From Serratia sp. DD3 (GTDB taxonomy: Bacteria; Pseudomonadota; Gammaproteobacteria; Enterobacterales; Enterobacteriaceae): a DNA stretch of 64,000 bases. Position numbers and translations under genes: made by a program. The stretch spans positions 120,377 through 184,376 of the forward strand of contig NZ_AYKS02000084.1 of NCBI RefSeq assembly GCF_000496755.2. Reading direction: 5' to 3'. Positions 59,667 to 64,000 of the stretch are shown piece after piece; the first letter of the stretch is position 1; each line of letters opens with the position of its first letter. The notes under the pieces are model-generated. The model was not told the origin of the DNA and did no database searches. It saw only the letters and a list, made by a program, of their open reading frames with translations.

Positions 59667-61748
59667 ATGGCAAGGTTGCCTGGTAAGTTATTACATGTCG
59701 TCTGCCTATTATGGAGCTTGGCCATTGGCTCAGTGTTAGCCAGCGATGTTCTTATCTCAGTCCCGGATAGGCAAACGGATTACACCACCGCCATTCAGGC
59801 AGCGGATAGCGCTTCAGAGCCTCAATCTGTCTATGAGCATATTCTTGCTTTTGATGCCCATGCTCGCTTAAACAGTGATGGCAGCATGGTGATGCGGGAA
59901 AATATTAAGGTGCAAGCCCTCGGGCAACAGATCCGTCGGGGGATTTTTCGTACCCTGCCATTACGCTGGGATCGGCAAGATGGCAAAATTTTCAGCGTTG
60001 ACTATCAGATAATCCAGGTGTTGCGTAACGGCGTTCCCGAACCTTATAGCGTGGAAAAATCGGGCGAAACCCTCACAGTGCGGATTGGTAGCGCAGAGCA
60101 ACTGCTGCAACCGGGGGTTTATGATTACGAGATCCAGTATCAGGTCAGTAACCATTTTAGCCGCTTCCCCGAGTGGGATGAACTTTACTGGAACGTCACC
60201 GGTAACGACTGGGACTACCCCATCGATAGCGCTAGCTTCCACCTGGAATTACCCGAAGCCCGTTATTATCTGGATAATAGAAAACGCGATGGCCGTCTAC
60301 TCACCATTGATATCTATACCGGTGCATTTGGGGAAAAGCAGCATAATGCCCGCATCCTGCCTGATGGCAGTGTGGTCACCTCGCACCCCCTGGCACAAGG
60401 TGAAGGGCTGACTGTCGCTTATACCTGGCCGCACACTATTCTTGCCAATGCGCCGGACCCACAAGCCAACTCCCCTATTGCGCACTTGTTGTTACCGACC
60501 GCGAAAACCGCTGCGCTCTGGATACCGGTGTTGTTACTTATCGGTTACTGCCTGTTTTGGTGGCGCAAAAATGTGACCGGTCCCGGGTTAAAAATGCCAG
60601 CCATCGTGCCGCTGTTTGAGTTACCCGCGGCGTTATCCCCCGGCTATTTACGCTTTATCACTCAACGTAGTTATGATGATATTGCGTTTAGTAGTGATCT
60701 ACTCAGCCTGGTTGCCAAACGTGGCGTTGCTCTTAGCCAAAAAGAGGGGAAATCTTCAGGTTGGGGGTTTTTTAAACGGTTGGCAAAACCGGAGCAATGG
60801 CTGTCGCTGTTACCTAGTGCGGGTAATACACAGTTAAATGACAACGATAAGCAATTGTTGAAAACCCTGTTTGCAAATGATCGCAAGAATATTAATCTCA
60901 GTGTGGCCTACCAGCGCCCGATGCAGAATGCCCGTATCTGGCTAGAGGAGTGCTGTACAAAACAGGAACCACAGCTTTTCACTCGGTTAGGGAAAGCGGT
61001 ACGGCGAGCTGTCTATATTCTATTGCTGATCCCTCTCATATGCGGTTTGTTGTTCCACCCTGGCGTCGCCATAGTGACCGCTTTCGCCTTATTAATTCTA
61101 CTGTTGGGGTTAACCCTGCTTTCTCTGCCACTGATGATGTTGTTCAGGCCAAGCTCAGTAATCAGCGATACCAAAGGACGCGTCCTGTTTTTTATCTTCT
61201 TTACCATCTTCGGGCTAGGCGTTATTTCCTTCGGTGCTGGCATGATGTTCGTCATGCTGGATGCCACCCAATACCCTGCAGGTTATATTGGCGCGCTGTT
61301 GGCGTCCATTCTGCTATGTCTGATCTTTTTCTGGCGTATCCCTCGTTATACACAGCAGGGGTTGAATGATCTAGCGATAGCCAAAGGATTAAAACTCTAC
61401 CTGGGTGCGGCAGAAAAGTACCGTTATCAATCCCTTTACCCGCCGGATCAGTTGGTGTCGCATTTTGAAAGACTGTTACCTGTGGCCCTGGCCCTCGGCG
61501 TGGGTAAAACCTGGGCCAATACCTTTGCCCAGTATCTGATCACTACCGGCACCATGTCCGAGGTGTTTACCCCTACGGATTGGGATAACCTGCATAGGTT
61601 CAACCGAGATTGCAGTTCATCCTCCAAACCGACACCCAGCCCTAGCAGTGGCTCGAGATCATCAAGATCCAGCTCTAGTGGCTCCGGCTCTTCGGGGAGG
61701 GGTTCTTCCGGTGGCGGCTCGGGCGGTGGCGGCGGCGGTGGCTGGTAA
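59667..61748 (+). CDS. DUF2207 family membrane protein, first copy
   Basis: This 693-residue protein has a signal peptide (about 1-25), an extracytoplasmic DUF2207 beta domain (QIRRGIFRTLPLRWDRQDGK; NHFSRFPEWDELYWNVTGND), a membrane helix near 272-292, a cytoplasmic part beginning PAALSPGYLRFITQRSYDD, further helices at about 445-560, and a low-complexity Ser/Gly C-terminus ending in a glycine run and Trp. The function is unknown. It is coupled to lemA (2-bp gap) and followed by a close paralogue. Confidence 0.9.
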   Translation: MARLPGKLLHVVCLLWSLAIGSVLASDVLISVPDRQTDYTTAIQAADSASEPQSVYEHILAFDAHARLNSDGSMVMRENIKVQALGQQIRRGIFRTLPLRWDRQDGKIFSVDYQIIQVLRNGVPEPYSVEKSGETLTVRIGSAEQLLQPGVYDYEIQYQVSNHFSRFPEWDELYWNVTGNDWDYPIDSASFHLELPEARYYLDNRKRDGRLLTIDIYTGAFGEKQHNARILPDGSVVTSHPLAQGEGLTVAYTWPHTILANAPDPQANSPIAHLLLPTAKTAALWIPVLLLIGYCLFWWRKNVTGPGLKMPAIVPLFELPAALSPGYLRFITQRSYDDIAFSSDLLSLVAKRGVALSQKEGKSSGWGFFKRLAKPEQWLSLLPSAGNTQLNDNDKQLLKTLFANDRKNINLSVAYQRPMQNARIWLEECCTKQEPQLFTRLGKAVRRAVYILLLIPLICGLLFHPGVAIVTAFALLILLLGLTLLSLPLMMLFRPSSVISDTKGRVLFFIFFTIFGLGVISFGAGMMFVMLDATQYPAGYIGALLASILLCLIFFWRIPRYTQQGLNDLAIAKGLKLYLGAAEKYRYQSLYPPDQLVSHFERLLPVALALGVGKTWANTFAQYLITTGTMSEVFTPTDWDNLHRFNRDCSSSSKPTPSPSSGSRSSRSSSSGSGSSGRGSSGGGSGGGGGGGW

Positions 61749-61777
61749 TTGGCATTCCGCTCAGACGTTAACTGATT

Positions 61778-61849
61778 AAAATAATTGGGTGATATCGCCA
61801 AGTTGCAGACAGTAAACCATTTAAATAGCGCTGCAACTTGGATTATTTT
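61778..61849. repeat. Extended palindrome between the two DUF2207 genes
   Basis: CCAAGTTGCAG (61798-61808) and CTGCAACTTGG (61831-61841) form an 11-bp stem, with AAAATAAT and ATTATTTT as outer arms. It belongs to the GTTGCAG palindrome family and may end the first DUF2207 transcript. Confidence 0.65.
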
Positions 61850-61921
61850 GACGAGATGTCACTTTAAAACTGCGGCTTTTCTCAAGCTTGAAGACAGGCA
61901 GTTAAACAGGATGGATAACGA

Positions 61922-64000
61922 ATGTCAGCATGGTTTAGTCAGTTATTATATGGTCTCTGCCTGTTATGCAGCTTGACCATTGGGCCTGCTTTAGCCTCTG
62001 ATGTTAATATTTTGGCTCCACACAGCTCAATTCAGATACCCGAATTCGCATCTGAGCCTAATTCCACCTATGAACATATTCTCTCTTTTGACGCCCGTGC
62101 TCGTTTCAATCCCGATGGCAGCATGGTGATGCAGGAGAAGATTAAGCTACAAGCCCTCAGGCAACAGATCCATCGGGGGATTTTCCGTACTCTGCCATTA
62201 CGCTGGAACCGGCAAGATGGCAAACTGTTCAACGTTAACTATCAGATAATCCAGGTGTTACGTAACGGCTTTCCCGAGCCCTATAGCCTGGATAGAACCA
62301 ATGAAACGCTCACAATACGCATGGGTAGCGCAGATCGACTGCTGCAACCCGGTGTCTATAACTATGAGATCCAGTATCAGGTCAGTAACCATTTTAGCCG
62401 CTTCCCCGATTGGGATGAACTTTACTGGAATGTCACCGGTAACGGCTGGGCCTACCCCATAGATAGCGCCAGCTTCCACCTGGAATTACCTGAAGCCCGT
62501 TATTATCTGGATAATAAAGGGCGGGATAGCCGTCTACGCACCATTGATGTCTATACCGGTACCAAAGGGGAAAAACAGCATAATGCCCGCATCCTGCCTG
62601 ATGGCAGCGTGGTCACCTCGCAGCCATTGGCACAAGGAGAAGGGCTGACCGTCGCTTATACCTGGCCCCGCGCTATTCTGGCCACTGCACCAGCACCACT
62701 AGCTCATTCTCCTTTATCACGCTTGCTGTTACCTACCCTAAAAACCGCAGTGCTATGGATACCCGCGTTATTACTGCTCGGTTACTGCCTGTTTTGGTGG
62801 CGTAAAAATGTGTTCGCTCCCGGGTTAAAAATGCCAGTGGTCGTGCCGCTGTTTGAGTTACCTGCAACGCTATCACCCGGTTATCTGCGTTATATAACCA
62901 AGCGTGCCTATGATGATATTGCGTTCAGTAGTGATCTGCTCAACCTGGTTGCCAAACGAGGTATCGCTCTTACCCAAAAAGGGGACCAATCCGCCGCCAG
63001 TGAAGCTTTAAAAACCAGTTCAAATAACGAGCAATGGTTGTCCCGTTTACCCGAGGAAGGCAATAAGCAGTTAGATAATAACGATAAGTTGTTACTGAAG
63101 ATGCTATTTCCAGGCAAGCGTAAAAATCTTAATCTCAGTGTGGCCTATCAGCGCCCAATGCAGAATGCCCGTATCTGGCTAAAAGAGCGCAGCGAAAAAC
63201 AAAAACCGCAACTTTTCAATCTAGTCGGTAAATCGGTACGACGCGCTATCTACATCCTATTACTGAACCCGGTTATTTGTGGGGTGTTTTTCGACCCGGG
63301 TATCGCAATGAAAAGCACGTTCTCCCTATTATTTCTACTGTTGGGGCTAGCGGTGCTTTCTGTGGCGCTGAAGATGTTGTTCAGGCTCGGCACAATAATC
63401 AGCGACCCAAAAGGTAGCATCCCTGTTTTTATTCTTGTTCTTCTTTTTATCATTTGTATGATCGTCGGGCTGAGTCTGACCTTCACCAGTGGTAGCGCGA
63501 TGCTCGAGATGCTATCTCTCAGCCAATTCCCTGCGGGTTACATTGGCGCTCTATTGGTGTCCAGCATTCTGTGTGTGAGCTTTTACTGGTTTATCCCTCG
63601 TTACAGCCAAAAAGGGTTGAATGACCTGGCGATAGCCAAAGGGTTAAAACTCTACCTGTGTGCGGCAGAAAAATACCGTTATCAATCCCTTTACCCACCG
63701 GATCAGTTGGTGTCTCACTTTGAAAGGCTGCTACCGGTAGCCCTGGCGTTAGACGTCGGTAAAACCTGGGCTAATACTTTTGCCCAGTATCTGATCGCTA
63801 CAGGAGCCATGTCCACCCTGTTTGACCCGACGAATTTGCATAGCCTGCACCATTTCAGCCAGAGCTGCAGTTCATGCTCCAGCCCAACACCCGGCACCAG
63901 CAATAGTTCAGATTCATCAGGTTCGAATTCATCAAGTTCAAACTATAGTGGTTCAGGCTCTTCGGATGGGGGTTCGTCCGGTGATGGAGCAGGTGGTGGT
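61922..64000 (+). CDS. DUF2207 family membrane protein, second copy (3' end beyond right edge)
   Basis: From ATG 61922 the frame is open for 693 codons to the window edge. The product follows the first copy from signal peptide (SLTIGPALA) through RGIFRTLPLRWNRQDGK, NHFSRFPDWDELYWNVTGN and SPGYLRYITKRAYDDIAFSS to the Ser/Gly-rich tail, where the window ends; probably only a few residues are missing. The two genes are very similar at the nucleotide level in the extracytoplasmic part and more diverged in the cytoplasmic loop and late membrane helices. This is a tandem duplication with divergence, not a recent copy. Confidence 0.9.
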   Translation, partial: MSAWFSQLLYGLCLLCSLTIGPALASDVNILAPHSSIQIPEFASEPNSTYEHILSFDARARFNPDGSMVMQEKIKLQALRQQIHRGIFRTLPLRWNRQDGKLFNVNYQIIQVLRNGFPEPYSLDRTNETLTIRMGSADRLLQPGVYNYEIQYQVSNHFSRFPDWDELYWNVTGNGWAYPIDSASFHLELPEARYYLDNKGRDSRLRTIDVYTGTKGEKQHNARILPDGSVVTSQPLAQGEGLTVAYTWPRAILATAPAPLAHSPLSRLLLPTLKTAVLWIPALLLLGYCLFWWRKNVFAPGLKMPVVVPLFELPATLSPGYLRYITKRAYDDIAFSSDLLNLVAKRGIALTQKGDQSAASEALKTSSNNEQWLSRLPEEGNKQLDNNDKLLLKMLFPGKRKNLNLSVAYQRPMQNARIWLKERSEKQKPQLFNLVGKSVRRAIYILLLNPVICGVFFDPGIAMKSTFSLLFLLLGLAVLSVALKMLFRLGTIISDPKGSIPVFILVLLFIICMIVGLSLTFTSGSAMLEMLSLSQFPAGYIGALLVSSILCVSFYWFIPRYSQKGLNDLAIAKGLKLYLCAAEKYRYQSLYPPDQLVSHFERLLPVALALDVGKTWANTFAQYLIATGAMSTLFDPTNLHSLHHFSQSCSSCSSPTPGTSNSSDSSGSNSSSSNYSGSGSSDGGSSGDGAGGG

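Noticed and set aside
61448..61801. 117-codon minus-strand frame with a proline-rich start
   Set aside because: It is the complement of the Ser/Gly-rich tail of the first DUF2207 gene; the proline run mirrors the glycine codons.

Overview
The window reads as the chromosome of a member of the Enterobacterales, most like Serratia and its relatives in the Yersiniaceae. The evidence is gene content, E. coli-length orthologues (dcd, udk, apbC, metG, cdd, folE, gsiABCD, moeAB, ybiT, pepT, rhtA), the partly conserved E. coli order yohJ-yohK-cdd-sanA / yeiB-folE-yeiG, and an interspersed palindromic repeat whose ends read TATACTCGTCA and GAATTATTTGGGTATA. The genus is inferred from memory of such genomes, not from a search. 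No tRNA, rRNA, CRISPR array, prophage or intact insertion sequence was seen.

Layout. (1) 1-13,100, minus strand: a Wzy-dependent capsule/exopolysaccharide locus. Transcription runs wza-wzb-wzc, then a broken initiating sugar-phosphate transferase, two glycosyltransferases, a MurJ/MviN-type flippase, two more glycosyltransferases and a Wzy-type polymerase cut by the left edge. The part after wzc is much more AT-rich than the rest. A galF fragment and an IS200-type transposase relic lie upstream. (2) 13,877-25,679: housekeeping genes dcuC, asmA, dcd, udk, apbC, metG, an MFS exporter, yohJK and cdd. (3) 25,535-27,399: a small foreign-looking block (metallo-hydrolase relic plus an intact FkbM methyltransferase gene) bracketed by two 145-bp copies of the cdd 3' end. 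(4) 27,627-36,492: maeA, sanA, an isochorismatase-like hydrolase, yeiB-folE, a YbfB-type MFS protein, and the glutathione-dependent formaldehyde pair frmA-fghA. (5) 36,535-48,794: the gsiABCD glutathione importer, a DUF924 gene, moeAB, ybiT, a small ABM-domain gene and an orphan DppA-like binding protein. (6) 49,013-58,955: pepT, an unnamed two-component pair, rhtA, a YhcH-type gene, a Tat-exported PhoX phosphatase, an IS relic, a cysteine phosphatase, a flavin reductase-like gene and paiB. (7) 59,122-64,000: lemA followed by two tandem DUF2207 membrane-protein genes, the second cut by the right edge.

Functional links: cdd, udk and dcd serve pyrimidine salvage; frmA-fghA detoxify formaldehyde as its glutathione adduct while the adjacent gsi operon imports glutathione; the DppA-like binding protein is divergent from the tripeptidase pepT.

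The most unusual features are the cdd-bracketed insertion, in which five of six differences between the two cdd tails are synonymous; the capsule operon whose initiating transferase is split by a palindromic repeat; a predicted CRP-S/CytR-type control region ahead of cdd; and the lemA-DUF2207-DUF2207 array. Nothing here can be called a proven new system. All functions are inferred by reading protein sequence against remembered families, with no database search.
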